DNA of 64,000 nt from Sporosarcina sp. P32b (lineage in GTDB: Bacteria; Bacillota; Bacilli; Bacillales_A; Planococcaceae): positions 124,001-188,000 of the forward strand of contig NZ_PDZB01000001.1 in NCBI RefSeq assembly GCF_002743335.1, in the 5' to 3' direction. The position numbers were made by a program, and so were the translations under genes. The notes beneath the pieces were generated by a model, which had not been told where the DNA came from, made no database searches, and saw only the letters and a program-made list of their open reading frames with translations. Below, one piece after another: positions 1 to 9,974 of this stretch (the stretch's first letter is position 1; the number at the start of each line of letters is the position of its first letter).

Positions 1-1
1 G

Positions 2-394
2 CACGCAGCATGGGTTGCAGATATTCTAAAGTTACCGATGGTCTATATCCGATCTACTGCTAAAGCACATGGTAAGAGCCGTCAAATCGAAGGGAAAATC
101 GAGCCGAATGCAAAGGCTGTTATTATAGAAGATTTAATTTCGACAGGTGGAAGCAGTCTGAATGCAGCGAATGCGTTGATCGCAGAAGACGTAGAAGTAT
201 GCGGAATTGTTTCGATCTTTACATACGAGTTGCAGAAAGCCGATGAGAAGTTTGCGGAGGCGAATCTTTCGTATCATAGCTTGACAAACTTTGCGGCGCT
301 TGCTGAAGTTGCGAAGGAAGAAGGCGCGGTTAAGGAAGAGTCTATGAATGAATTGATGGAATGGCATGCAAAGTTGAAGCAAGGCACGTTGTAA
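2..394 (+). CDS. pyrE: Orotate phosphoribosyltransferase, C-terminal part (5' cut by window edge)
   Basis: The frame is open from base 2, so the gene begins before the window; 130 residues are visible. PyrE transfers the phosphoribosyl group of PRPP to orotate, giving OMP in pyrimidine synthesis. The visible part carries the flexible catalytic loop (Lys-Ala-His-Gly-Lys, near nt 62-76) and the PRPP-binding signature of type I phosphoribosyltransferases, VIIEDLISTGGSS (nt 119-157), with its paired acidic residues and TGG. A bidirectional-looking terminator follows. In B. subtilis pyrE is the last gene of the pyr operon and lies a few genes before rqcH (yloA), which fits this position. Confidence 0.95.
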   Translation, partial: HAAWVADILKLPMVYIRSTAKAHGKSRQIEGKIEPNAKAVIIEDLISTGGSSLNAANALIAEDVEVCGIVSIFTYELQKADEKFAEANLSYHSLTNFAALAEVAKEEGAVKEESMNELMEWHAKLKQGTL

Positions 395-404
395 GTGAAT
401 AAGT

Positions 405-440
405 AAAAAACGGTTCCCAACTTCTGGAGCCGTTTTTTAC
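405..440 (+). terminator. Intrinsic terminator after pyrE
   Basis: A-run, stem AAAAAACGG-T-TCC pairing with GGA-G-CCGTTTTTT, and a short loop, 11 bases after the pyrE stop. The A-run on one side and T-run on the other allow it to work in both directions between the convergent pyrE and rqcH genes. Confidence 0.85.
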
Positions 441-531
441 TTTGAAAAGGAAAGAGGGGGCGTCGTTGATTGACGTTCTAGGGGGAACTATTCCCTACTG
501 TTGAATGCTGAAGAATTGATTATAGGAGTAG

Positions 532-568
532 AAAGCTGACCACTACTAATGAAAGTGGTCAGCTTTTT
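532..568 (+). terminator. Second hairpin terminator between convergent pyrE and rqcH
   Basis: A 13-bp perfect stem (AAAGCTGACCACT / AGTGGTCAGCTTT) with a 9-base loop is followed on the + strand by a run of T. On the - strand the stem is followed only by TTTC, so it is a better + strand terminator, though it lies directly after the rqcH stop and may also serve that gene. Confidence 0.75.
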
Positions 569-584
569 TAACTATACAATGATT

Positions 585-2270
585 TTATTTTCGGAGTTTA
601 CGTACTAAATCTTCGTCAGGTGTAACGAACGCTGTTTTCTGTTCAAAGTAAATGACGAAACCTGGCTTTGCGCCCGAAGGCTTTTTGACGTGACGAATTT
701 GTGTGTAATCAACAGGTACGGAAGATGAATCCCGGGCTTTGCTGAAGTACGCTGAGAGTCCCGCTGCTTCTTCGATTGTTTGAGCATCTGGGTCGATGTC
801 GTGAATGACGACGTGTGAGCCAGGTATGTCTTTTGTATGAAGCCATACGTGATCTCGAGCCGCTAGCTTGAATGTCAGGTAGTCATTTTGTTTATTGTTT
901 TTTCCTACTGAGATTGGAATACCTGTGGAAGAAACGAATGCTTCCGGTTTTGGTTTCTTCAGCTTTACTTTCTTCTTACTTCTACGAGCACGCATGAATC
1001 CAAGTTCTACTAATTCTTGACGGATTTCTTCTATATCGATTGGAGAAGCTTGGTATACTTGCTGTTTGACCATTTCGAAGTATTCGATGTCGTCTTTAGT
1101 TTTTTCAAGCTGTTCTGCAATCCGAACAAGTGCTGTTTTTGCTTTTGAGTAACGTGAGAAATAGCGTTGTGCGTTATCAATTGGTGATTTTCTTGGATCA
1201 AGTGGAATGGTGACGGTTGTGCCTTGTTCGTAATAGTTTTCTACAGTTACTTCTTTATCACCTTTATGCAGCATGTAACTATTCGCGGTTAATAATTCAC
1301 CATATAATTTTAACGTATCCAAGTCTTGTGCTGTTTCTTGTTCTTTTTGCAATTTCTTTGTTTTGTTTTCTAATTTGGTAATCTCATTTGACAACCAACG
1401 TTCTAAATCGATGGCCTGAGATTTCACGCGTTCCCGTTCCGCTCTCGCAAAATATACTTTGTCGAGTAAATCACCTAAAGTTGTGAACGTTTGCTTGGTT
1501 CCTTGTGCATGAGTTAATTCAATTGCAGAAAATAAAGTTTTTCTATCGTTCTCTACGACAGTTGGTTTCATCGCACCCAAGCTGAAGCTCTCAAGAAATG
1601 ATCGCCACACAGTAAATGATTGCTTATCATCCTCTAAACGAGACAATAATTCCGCAGCGGTTAATGGGGAAAAACCTGCGAAATGTTTTACTACGTCTTT
1701 TGGGTCCTGCAAAGCGCCTACCAGTGTATTGAATTCCACTTCGGTTACCTCGAACGGATCCACTTTATCTTGTGGTGGTGCCGGAATATAAGGTTGCCCG
1801 GGTAAAACAGTACGGTAACTGTTCACAGAAGGTGGTAAATGTTTCATGCTGTCAATAATCATATCGCGTGAAGCGTCCAGTAAAATCAAGTTACTGTGAC
1901 GCCCCATGATTTCAATGACTAACTTCCGTTCGATTTGGTCACCCAATTCATTTCTAGCTTGAACATGGATATTTACAATCCGGTCATTTTCAAGCTGTTC
2001 AATCGACGTAATCATCCCGCCTTCAAGTTGTTTGCGTAATACCATACAAAACAACGGTGGCTCTGGAGGGTTCGTTAACACTTCTTCAGTCAACTGCAAT
2101 CGTGAAAATGAAGGATGTAACGATACTAATAATTTATGATTTTTATTATTGGCGCGGATTTGAAAAATAATTTCTTGAGAATTCGGCTGATGAATCTTCG
2201 AAATCCGACCAGTCTTCAGTTGTTGCAGTTCGCTTACCATTGCTTTCGTAAATAAACCATCAAATGCCAT
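585..2270 (-). CDS. rqcH: RqcH, ribosome quality-control NFACT protein
   Basis: 561 residues, matching the NFACT/Rqc2 family (B. subtilis YloA/RqcH, formerly annotated as fibronectin-binding protein FbpA). RqcH binds stalled 50S-nascent-chain complexes and recruits tRNA-Ala to add C-terminal alanine tails that mark the chain for degradation. Visible are the N-terminal NFACT-N domain (starts MAFDGLFTKAMVSEL), a central coiled-coil-rich stretch (about residues 270-420, many Lys/Glu/Gln), and the NFACT-R domain with DHVWLHTKDIPGSHV at about 473-487. It is transcribed against its neighbours. The gene pattern is canonical and the call rests on motif recognition. Confidence 0.95.
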   Translation of the reverse strand: MAFDGLFTKAMVSELQQLKTGRISKIHQPNSQEIIFQIRANNKNHKLLVSLHPSFSRLQLTEEVLTNPPEPPLFCMVLRKQLEGGMITSIEQLENDRIVNIHVQARNELGDQIERKLVIEIMGRHSNLILLDASRDMIIDSMKHLPPSVNSYRTVLPGQPYIPAPPQDKVDPFEVTEVEFNTLVGALQDPKDVVKHFAGFSPLTAAELLSRLEDDKQSFTVWRSFLESFSLGAMKPTVVENDRKTLFSAIELTHAQGTKQTFTTLGDLLDKVYFARAERERVKSQAIDLERWLSNEITKLENKTKKLQKEQETAQDLDTLKLYGELLTANSYMLHKGDKEVTVENYYEQGTTVTIPLDPRKSPIDNAQRYFSRYSKAKTALVRIAEQLEKTKDDIEYFEMVKQQVYQASPIDIEEIRQELVELGFMRARRSKKKVKLKKPKPEAFVSSTGIPISVGKNNKQNDYLTFKLAARDHVWLHTKDIPGSHVVIHDIDPDAQTIEEAAGLSAYFSKARDSSSVPVDYTQIRHVKKPSGAKPGFVIYFEQKTAFVTPDEDLVRKLRK

Positions 2271-2303
2271 ACGGATTCCTCTTTCATTTCGTTTTGTTCC
2301 ATT

Positions 2304-2333
2304 TTAGCACTCATCGTATGATTATGGTATAAT
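2304..2333 (+). promoter_or_regulatory. Candidate sigma-A promoter for gmk-rpoZ
   Basis: TTAGCA at 2304-2309, an 18-base spacer ending in TATGG, and a perfect TATAAT at 2328-2333 preceded by TG-G, which resembles an extended -10. It would give a leader of about 270 nt containing the 2433-2560 palindromic element. Confidence 0.5.
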
Positions 2334-2432
2334 ATGAACAGATTGCACACATGGGCCGTTTCATTTTAATGATAAATTTCTAGTATTTCCTAGACTTTCT
2401 TGTTAAAGTTACATGTTAGGAAGCATTATTAG

Positions 2433-2560
2433 TTGATTGGAGCGTAAGGCGGCGACTCCTAGGGGATTAGCGTGTGTCTTGAGACCCTGGACTGAACGAA
2501 GTGAAGGAAGCGGCTCAAGTCCACGCCCCCTGGAAAGCGTCCGCCTGAAGCACAAATCAA
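2433..2560. repeat. Dispersed-type imperfect palindromic element (about 128 bp)
   Basis: The element is bounded by TTGATT at 2433-2438 and AATCAA at 2555-2560. Its two ends form a long imperfect inverted repeat: the left end reads GGAGCG-TAAGGCGGCGACTCC, and the reverse complement of the right end reads TTGATT-TGTGCTTCAGGCGGACG. An inner CTTGAG / CTCAAG pair extends the stem. It is GC-rich against its AT-rich surroundings. It resembles the palindromic element that I recall being scattered between genes in many Bacillaceae and Planococcaceae genomes (GGCGGCGACTCCT ... GGAAAGCGTCCGCCT). I cannot confirm other copies from this window alone. Confidence 0.65.
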
Positions 2561-2570
2561 CGGTGCGTAA

Positions 2571-3230
<660 letters not shown>

Positions 3231-3233
3231 ACT

Positions 3234-3458
3234 ATGTTATATCCATCAGTTGATTCACTAAAAGGAAAAGTAGATTCTAAATACACTTTAGTTACATTGG
3301 CAGCTAAGCGTGCGCGTGAACTACAAGAAAAGCAGAATGAATCACTTCAATCATACCGCTCGGTAAAAAGTGTTGGTAGAGCACTTGAAGAAGTAGCAGC
3401 AGGCGTCTTGATCAACATTGCAGCAGACGAATCAATTATTTACGAAGATGAAGTATGA
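3234..3458 (+). CDS. rpoZ: RNA polymerase omega subunit
   Basis: 74 residues. Omega binds beta-prime and helps assemble and stabilise core RNA polymerase. The conserved helix [14 protein letters not shown] is at residues 16-29, preceded by the N-terminal LYPSVDSL typical of Firmicutes omega. GGAGGGAG in the 3' end of gmk serves as its ribosome-binding site. The gmk-rpoZ pair ends in a terminator just downstream. Confidence 0.95.
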   Translation: MLYPSVDSLKGKVDSKYTLVTLAAKRARELQEKQNESLQSYRSVKSVGRALEEVAAGVLINIAADESIIYEDEV

Positions 3459-3472
3459 TTTGAAATAAAAAC

Positions 3473-3517
3473 AACTCCCTTGGAATTCAACCGTTCTCAG
3501 GGAGTTTATTATTTTTG
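3473..3517 (+). terminator. Intrinsic terminator after rpoZ
   Basis: AACTCCCT at 3473-3480 pairs with AGGGAGTT at 3499-3506, followed by TTATTATTTTT. It separates gmk-rpoZ from coaBC. Confidence 0.8.
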
Positions 3518-3534
3518 GAAAGGAAGAGAGTTCT

Positions 3535-4755
3535 ATGAAGATCGATAATAAAAACATTTTACTCTGCGTCACAGGTGGTATCGCAGTTTATAAAGCTGTC
3601 GCGCTCGTCAGCAAATTGAGTCAGGCAGGCGCGAATGTAAAAGTCGTGATGACCGATTCTGCGAAAGAATTTGTTCAGCCATTATCCTTTCAAGTCATGT
3701 CACGCAATGATGTATATTTTGATACATTTGATGAAAAAGATTCCCGCGTCATTGCACATATAGATTTAGCTGACTGGGCCGATTTAGTGGTCGTGGCGCC
3801 CGCTACAGCTAACGTCATCGGCAAACTTGCAAACGGAATTGCAGATAATATGGTGACGACTATCTTACTTGCAACACAGGCAGACGTTTGGATTGCGCCT
3901 GCAATGAATGTACACATGTATGCCCATCCCGCAGTTATGCGTAATATTGACCAATTGCATATGGATGGCTACCAGTTTATCGAACCTTCAGAAGGTTTTT
4001 TAGCTTGCGGTTATGTAGGTAAAGGTCGCTTAGAAGAGCCTGAAAAAATTACTGAGTTAATTAGCAATCACTTTAACGAAGTTTCCTATCAGCCGTTACG
4101 CGGTAAAAAAGTTGTCATTACAGCGGGTCCAACCCGTGAACGTATAGACCCGGTCCGCTATGTATCCAATTTTTCAAGTGGCAAGATGGGTTACGCAATG
4201 GCGGAAGCAGCACAGAAATTGGGTGCTCACACTGTACTAATTTCAGGACCTGTCGAGCTATCAGTCCCAACAGGTGTTCAGGTGATACATGTAGAAAGTG
4301 CCGCTGAAATGTTTGATGCTGTAATCAGTCAGTATGATGATGCATCGATTGTAGTAAAATCGGCAGCTGTTGCAGACTATCGACCCAAAAGCATCCATGG
4401 TCAGAAAATGAAGAAAAAAGATGGCGACGATGTACTTGAATTGGAACGGACTACTGACATACTTAAAACACTTGGAAAGCGCAAAGAACATCAATTACTC
4501 ATTGGCTTTGCAGCAGAAACGACAGATGTGATTGCTTATGGACAAAAGAAATTAGAATCTAAAAATCTGGATTATATTATCGTCAATGATGTCACCGATC
4601 CTGGTGGCGGTTTTGGTAGTGACACAAATGTTGTGACATTGCTTTCTAGAGAAGGAGACGCAATTCCTTTTTCCGCTATGCCGAAAGTTCAACTGGCCGA
4701 ACAATTATTTGAAACCATTCTTCAGCAAGAAAGTAGTAAACTGCATGATCGCTGA
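3535..4755 (+). CDS. coaBC: Bifunctional phosphopantothenoylcysteine decarboxylase / phosphopantothenate-cysteine ligase
   Basis: 406 residues. It makes 4'-phosphopantetheine for coenzyme A in two steps: CTP-dependent coupling of cysteine to phosphopantothenate (C-terminal CoaB), then FMN-dependent decarboxylation (N-terminal CoaC). CoaC shows the catalytic His75 in AHIDLADWAD, the PAMN motif at 122-125, and active-site Cys158 in ACGYVGKGRL. CoaB begins near residue 190, with TAGPTRERIDPVRYVSN and FSSGKMG (196-219). ATG 3535 has GGAAAGGAAGAGAG upstream. The end overlaps the start of priA by 11 bases. Confidence 0.96.
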   Translation: MKIDNKNILLCVTGGIAVYKAVALVSKLSQAGANVKVVMTDSAKEFVQPLSFQVMSRNDVYFDTFDEKDSRVIAHIDLADWADLVVVAPATANVIGKLANGIADNMVTTILLATQADVWIAPAMNVHMYAHPAVMRNIDQLHMDGYQFIEPSEGFLACGYVGKGRLEEPEKITELISNHFNEVSYQPLRGKKVVITAGPTRERIDPVRYVSNFSSGKMGYAMAEAAQKLGAHTVLISGPVELSVPTGVQVIHVESAAEMFDAVISQYDDASIVVKSAAVADYRPKSIHGQKMKKKDGDDVLELERTTDILKTLGKRKEHQLLIGFAAETTDVIAYGQKKLESKNLDYIIVNDVTDPGGGFGSDTNVVTLLSREGDAIPFSAMPKVQLAEQLFETILQQESSKLHDR

Positions 4756-7153
4756 AGTCATTGTAGATGTAGCAGCCTATCCAATTGACCGGCCGTTTGA
4801 TTATGCCGTTCCTATTGATTGGGAGCATGTCATGGCACCGGGATTACGGGTCAAAGTTCCTTTTGGTCCACGAAAAGTTGCGGGCTATGTAACGGGGATC
4901 AAAGAGGAAAGCGAACTAGATCTTAATAAAATCAAACCAATAGCGGAAATTATAGATTTAGAGCCGGTTTTATCTACAGAATTATTAGCATTGTCAAAGT
5001 GGATGGCAACGGAAACGATTGCCTACGAAATCGATGCACTGCAAGTTATGTTACCTGCAGCTATGCGTGCTAAATATGAAAAGATCATGACTGTCATTAA
5101 GCCGGAAGAGCTTGACGACTCATTCCGTGCATTTTTGGGCAATCGCCAGCAAGTCACATTGAAAGCTATTCAAGATGCCAACTTATTAAATGAAGTAAAG
5201 AAATATAATGAACTAGGGATTGTTGAAATTGATACGGCAATCCAACAAAAAACTAAAATGAAAAAAGTGAGAATGATTCATGTACCGGATGCGAAGCAAC
5301 TGAAAACTGCGCTGGATGAAGTACATCCAAATGCAAAAAAACAACAAGAACTACTTCGTTGGCTGTTGCTGCATCCTACGGAATCAATTGAAGCAAGTAA
5401 AATCCTCGATGAATCCGGCGTTACAGCTACTGTTTTAAAGTCACTTATAGATAAAGAAATAGTAGAACAATCGCAAGTTGAAGTGTACCGTGAATTAGAA
5501 TCGCCTAAAATGCAAGATAGCGGTAAACCGGAACAACTAACAGACGAACAACAAGTTGCTCTTTCCGCGATTGAACAGTCGAGTGACAAGAACATTCAAG
5601 AAACCTTTTTACTTCACGGTATTACGGGAAGCGGTAAGACGGAAGTTTACTTACAGGCTATCGATCATGTGTTGAAACAAGGAAAAGAAGCGATTGTGCT
5701 CGTACCTGAGATTGCCTTGACACCTCAAATGACGGCCAGATTTAAAGGTCGGTTTGGAGAATTGGTTGCAGTTTTGCATAGTGGCCTGTCTGCTGGTGAA
5801 AAATATGATGAATGGCGCAGGATTCATCGTGGTGAAGTGAAAGTTGCGATTGGTGCACGTTCAGCAGTATTTGCTCCTTTTACAAACTTGGGGTTATTGA
5901 TCCTCGATGAAGAACATGAGACTACCTATAAACAAGAAGAATCACCGAGATACCACGCACGAGATGTAGCTATTTGGCGTGCTGAGTACTATCAGTGTCC
6001 TGTTATTTTAGGAAGTGCGACACCTTCATTAGAGTCTTATGCTCGGGCTTCCAAAGGGGTCTATTCATTATTAACGCTATCAAAACGCGCGAAGAATCAA
6101 GCGTTGCCAAGTGTTGAAGTGGTGGATATGCGAGAAGAACTGAAAGCAGGAAACCGTTCGATGTTTTCTGTGGCACTTGCTGAAGGGATCCGAGATCGGT
6201 TAGCGAGAAAAGAACAAATTGTTTTGTTGCTTAATAAACGTGGATTTTCGAGTTTCGTGCTTTGTCGTGATTGCGGGACAGTTGTTGAATGTCCGAACTG
6301 CGATATTTCATTGACATACCACCGCGCTAGCGAAAGTTTGAAGTGCCATTATTGCGGTCATGAAGAGCGGGTACCTACGGAATGTCCGCAATGTACAAGC
6401 GAGCATATACGGTTCTTCGGAACTGGAACGCAGAAAGCGCAAGAAGAATTATATAATTTAGTACCTGAAGCTCGCGTAATTCGGATGGATATTGATACGA
6501 CGAATACAAAAGGCGCTCATGAACGACTGCTATATGATTTTGGTGAAGGAAAAGCAGACATTTTACTTGGAACTCAAATGATTGCCAAAGGATTGGATTT
6601 TCCACGCATCACGTTAGTAGGCGTATTGGCAGCCGATACCTCTCTTCATCTGGCGGACTTCCGCGCTGCCGAAAAAACATTCCAACTATTGACACAAGTG
6701 AGCGGTAGAGCGGGACGTGATCAACTACCAGGTGAAGTGGTTATTCAGACATATGATCCTGAGCATTACGCGATTGAATTATCTAAAACACAGAATTACG
6801 TACCTTTTTATGAAATGGAGATGGATAGACGAAGACAACTCGGTTATCCACCGTACTATTATGTGACGGTTGTACAGTTCAGTCATGAAGATGTATTAAA
6901 AGCAGCTGACTATGCACACAAAGGCACTGAATTTATGGCAGAGCGTTTATCACCTGGTACAGTCATGATCGGACCGACAGCCGCCGCCATCAGTCGTCTC
7001 AACAATAGATATCGCTATCAAAGTTTGATAAAATACAAACATGAACCCGCACTTATACCGGTTCTGCAACAACTGTTGAAACACTACAAAACAAGTTGGG
7101 CAAAAGACGGCTTGGTCATGTCGATTAACCGTGAACCAACCTCGATCTTTTAA
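4745..7153 (+). CDS. priA: Primosomal replication-restart helicase PriA
   Basis: 802 residues from ATG 4745. Earlier in-frame ATG codons exist inside coaBC (from 4709), but homologues start with the AEVIVDVA segment that directly follows this Met. PriA recognises stalled forks and loads the replisome away from oriC. The N-terminal 3'-DNA-binding domain (AEVIVDV...DRPFDY) comes first, then the helicase core with Walker A GITGSGKT at 292-299 and DEEH at 388-391. Next come paired zinc-binding CxxC motifs at about 505-550 (CRDC, CPNC, CHYC, CPQC), then the C-terminal domain. The ribosome-binding site is weak, so translation may be coupled to coaBC. Confidence 0.95.
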   Translation: MIAEVIVDVAAYPIDRPFDYAVPIDWEHVMAPGLRVKVPFGPRKVAGYVTGIKEESELDLNKIKPIAEIIDLEPVLSTELLALSKWMATETIAYEIDALQVMLPAAMRAKYEKIMTVIKPEELDDSFRAFLGNRQQVTLKAIQDANLLNEVKKYNELGIVEIDTAIQQKTKMKKVRMIHVPDAKQLKTALDEVHPNAKKQQELLRWLLLHPTESIEASKILDESGVTATVLKSLIDKEIVEQSQVEVYRELESPKMQDSGKPEQLTDEQQVALSAIEQSSDKNIQETFLLHGITGSGKTEVYLQAIDHVLKQGKEAIVLVPEIALTPQMTARFKGRFGELVAVLHSGLSAGEKYDEWRRIHRGEVKVAIGARSAVFAPFTNLGLLILDEEHETTYKQEESPRYHARDVAIWRAEYYQCPVILGSATPSLESYARASKGVYSLLTLSKRAKNQALPSVEVVDMREELKAGNRSMFSVALAEGIRDRLARKEQIVLLLNKRGFSSFVLCRDCGTVVECPNCDISLTYHRASESLKCHYCGHEERVPTECPQCTSEHIRFFGTGTQKAQEELYNLVPEARVIRMDIDTTNTKGAHERLLYDFGEGKADILLGTQMIAKGLDFPRITLVGVLAADTSLHLADFRAAEKTFQLLTQVSGRAGRDQLPGEVVIQTYDPEHYAIELSKTQNYVPFYEMEMDRRRQLGYPPYYYVTVVQFSHEDVLKAADYAHKGTEFMAERLSPGTVMIGPTAAAISRLNNRYRYQSLIKYKHEPALIPVLQQLLKHYKTSWAKDGLVMSINREPTSIF

Positions 7154-7182
7154 CCTTTCTTCGAAGAAATGAGGAAATTATT

Positions 7183-7674
7183 TTGACTATATTAAAAATC
7201 GTACAGCACCCGTCGCCTATTCTCACGAAGCCATGCGAAGAAGTGACAGTATTTGATGATGAATTGGGTGTTTTACTTGATAATATGCATGAAACGATGA
7301 TTGAACATGACGGTGTGGGCATAGCAGCACCACAAATCGGGAAATCCATTCGTGTAGCGATTGTAGACTTTGATGAAGAACAAGATATTATCGAAATGAT
7401 CAATCCTGTCGTTACGGCAACTGGAGGATCGGAAGTAGAAGTAGAAGGATGCTTAAGTTTCCCTGGATTATTCGGAGAAGTAGAACGTCCTTTCTTCGTT
7501 AGGATTGAAGCGCAGGAACGTGATGGTAAGCTTTATGAATTAGAAGCAGAAGGCTATGAAGCGCGTGCAATTTTGCATGAGATTGACCATTTGAACGGAG
7601 TTTTATTCGATAAGAAAATTCAACGTATCGTGGACCCGTCTGAATTCGAAGACGACGAGGAGGATGACGAATGA
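7183..7674 (+). CDS. def: Peptide deformylase
   Basis: 163 residues from a TTG start at 7183, with GAGGAAA eight bases upstream. It is a metalloenzyme that removes the formyl group from the initiator methionine of new proteins. All three deformylase motifs are present: [10 protein letters not shown] (44-53), EGCLS with the metal-ligand Cys90, and HEIDH with ligands His132 and His136 and catalytic Glu133. The C-terminus is acidic. Its stop overlaps the fmt start by four bases, so deformylation and formylation are encoded together. Confidence 0.96.
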   Translation: MTILKIVQHPSPILTKPCEEVTVFDDELGVLLDNMHETMIEHDGVGIAAPQIGKSIRVAIVDFDEEQDIIEMINPVVTATGGSEVEVEGCLSFPGLFGEVERPFFVRIEAQERDGKLYELEAEGYEARAILHEIDHLNGVLFDKKIQRIVDPSEFEDDEEDDE

Positions 7675-8609
7675 CAAAAATCATTTTCATGGGAACGCCT
7701 GAATTTTCTGTAGGTGTTTTGACGATGCTATATAATGATGGATATGAAATTCTTGCTGTTGTGACTCAACCGGATCGTCCGGTGGGCCGAAAGCGCGTAT
7801 TGACACCTCCTCCTGTCAAGGAAGAAGCGCTACGTTTAGGTCTGCCCGTCATTCAGCCTGAGAAACTAAAAGGCTCTGTAGAGTTGCAGGAAATCCTCGA
7901 ACTACAGCCGGATTTAATCGTAACAGCTGCATTCGGTCAATTGCTTCCGAATGAACTGCTAGAAGCACCGAAACTGGGTTGTATAAATGTCCATGCTTCT
8001 TTATTACCTAACTATCGTGGTGGTGCACCGATTCACCAGGCGGTCATGGATGGCAAGAAAGAGACCGGCGTCACAATCATGTACATGGCTGAGAAACTGG
8101 ATGCGGGTGATATCATTTCACAAGTCACTACTCCAATTGAAGAAACAGACGATACGGGAACGATGTTTACAAAACTATCTATAGCAGGAACTACACTATT
8201 AAAAGAAACGTTACCATCGATTATTGAAGGCACGAATGAGCGTACAGTACAGGATGAGACGCAAGTGACATTTGCTAGAAACATCTCGAGAGAACAGGAA
8301 AGAATTGACTGGACGAGTTCTGCTCTTTCAATTTATAACCAAGTAAGAGGCTTACATCCTTGGCCTGTAGCCTATACAAAATTTGCTGGTGATCAAGTGA
8401 AGATTTGGTGGACACAAGTGGAAGAACAAGTATCTGATGCAATGCCAGGAGAAATCATCGGTCTAGAAAAAGATCGTATTATCGTACAGACAGGTGAAGG
8501 CTCATTGGCAATTACCGATTTACAACCAGCAGGAAAAAAACGAATGACAGCTACCGTATTCTTAAATGGAATCGGATCAAAATGGCAAGTGGGAGACAAG
8601 TTTGAATGA
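7671..8609 (+). CDS. fmt: Methionyl-tRNA formyltransferase
   Basis: 312 residues. It formylates Met-tRNA(fMet) with 10-formyl-THF to make the initiator tRNA. The N-terminal hydrolase fold starts [10 protein letters not shown]. The catalytic residues Asn106, His108 and Asp144 are all present, with the signature [11 protein letters not shown] at 110-120. The C-terminal OB-like tRNA-binding domain follows from about residue 205. It overlaps def and rsmB by four bases each (ATGA type), implying tight translational coupling. Confidence 0.96.
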   Translation: MTKIIFMGTPEFSVGVLTMLYNDGYEILAVVTQPDRPVGRKRVLTPPPVKEEALRLGLPVIQPEKLKGSVELQEILELQPDLIVTAAFGQLLPNELLEAPKLGCINVHASLLPNYRGGAPIHQAVMDGKKETGVTIMYMAEKLDAGDIISQVTTPIEETDDTGTMFTKLSIAGTTLLKETLPSIIEGTNERTVQDETQVTFARNISREQERIDWTSSALSIYNQVRGLHPWPVAYTKFAGDQVKIWWTQVEEQVSDAMPGEIIGLEKDRIIVQTGEGSLAITDLQPAGKKRMTATVFLNGIGSKWQVGDKFE

Positions 8610-9946
8610 CAAATTATAAAAAGAAAATTTGGCGTGGCAATGTACGTGATGCGGCATTATCCATGTTGATGCAAATAGAAGAAGAGCAAGCGTATAGTAA
8701 TTTATTGCTTCATAAAACAATTGAAATCTATGATCTTCAACCAAAAGACCGTGCATTATTGACGGAACTAACTTACGGTACGTTACAACAACAAATGACA
8801 CTGGATTATTACTTAGAACCATTTGTTAGAGGAAAGCTACAACCATGGGTACGACAGCTACTTCGTCTATCCGTTTATCAAATCATTTACCTATCGAAAA
8901 TTCCTGAGCATGCGGTTGTCAATGAAGCAGTAAAAATTGCCAATAAGCGTGGACATAAAGGTGTTTCGTCGATGGTCAATGGAATTTTGCGTTCGATACT
9001 ACGTGAAGGTGTGCCATCTTTAGATGAAATTGAAGATCCTGTCACTCGTTTGTCTATAGAGACAAGTCACCCTGAATGGTTAATCCGAAGATGGATTGAG
9101 CAATACGGCATGGAGGAAGCTACCGCTGCGGCAGTAGTCAACAATCAGCCGCCGATCACAACTGCGCGAATCAATAGAACGAAAACCAATATAGGTGAGG
9201 TAATCGGCTTGCTGAAAAAAGAAGGGATTACGGCAATTGCTGGCACTCTTTCTGACAGCAGTATACAAGTTGAATCGGGTAACCTCGCTTCTACAGAAGT
9301 CTTTAAACAAGGTTTATTGACAATCCAAGATGAGAGCTCTATGCTTCCAGCCATCGCGTTACAAGTGGAACCAGGTATGCGTGTATTGGATATGTGCGCT
9401 GCTCCCGGTGGTAAGACTACACATATTGCAGAACGTATGAAAAATGAAGGAGAAATTCAGGCGCATGATCTGCATCCACATAAATTACGTTTAATTGACC
9501 AAAACGCAGAACGGCTCGGGCTGACTTCTATTCATACAAATAGCGGGGATAGCAGAGAGTTATTGAAAACATACGAACCTCAATCGTTCGACCGTGTGCT
9601 AGTAGATGCGCCATGTAGTGGGCTAGGTGTTATTCGCAGAAAGCCTGAAATTAAATATAAAAAAACTCTACAAGATATTGAAAATCTGACAATCATTCAA
9701 AAAGAATTACTCGAAGTTGCCTGTCAGTTAGTAAAGAAAGATGGTCTTTTAGTATACAGTACATGCACGATTGATAAATCGGAGAACGAAGAGATTGTGG
9801 AATGGTTCTTGAAAGAGCAGCCAGACTTCGCACTCGTTCCACTCCATATACTTGAAGGAGACAATGAGCACCGCTATTTGCAGATATTACCGCACGACCA
9901 TCAAAGTGACGGTTTCTTCGTAGCGACGTTACAAAGAATCAAGTAA
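8606..9946 (+). CDS. rsmB: 16S rRNA (cytosine-967-C5)-methyltransferase RsmB
   Basis: 446 residues. It combines an N-terminal NusB-like RNA-binding domain (about 15-140) with a Rossmann methyltransferase domain. The AdoMet motif [11 protein letters not shown] lies near 258-268. The two cysteines of the m5C mechanism are Cys337 in DAPCSGLG and nucleophile Cys387 in STCTID. It starts inside the end of fmt (4-bp overlap). In B. subtilis the next gene is rlmN (yloN); here prpC follows after 28 bases instead. Confidence 0.95.
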   Translation: MTNYKKKIWRGNVRDAALSMLMQIEEEQAYSNLLLHKTIEIYDLQPKDRALLTELTYGTLQQQMTLDYYLEPFVRGKLQPWVRQLLRLSVYQIIYLSKIPEHAVVNEAVKIANKRGHKGVSSMVNGILRSILREGVPSLDEIEDPVTRLSIETSHPEWLIRRWIEQYGMEEATAAAVVNNQPPITTARINRTKTNIGEVIGLLKKEGITAIAGTLSDSSIQVESGNLASTEVFKQGLLTIQDESSMLPAIALQVEPGMRVLDMCAAPGGKTTHIAERMKNEGEIQAHDLHPHKLRLIDQNAERLGLTSIHTNSGDSRELLKTYEPQSFDRVLVDAPCSGLGVIRRKPEIKYKKTLQDIENLTIIQKELLEVACQLVKKDGLLVYSTCTIDKSENEEIVEWFLKEQPDFALVPLHILEGDNEHRYLQILPHDHQSDGFFVATLQRIK

Positions 9947-9974
9947 CCTGACCAATTGGAATGGAGGGTAGCCC

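Noticed and set aside
4709-4744. priA start at ATG 4709
   Set aside because: This would add 12 residues encoded inside coaBC that are not found in the family; the conserved N-terminus begins at 4745.
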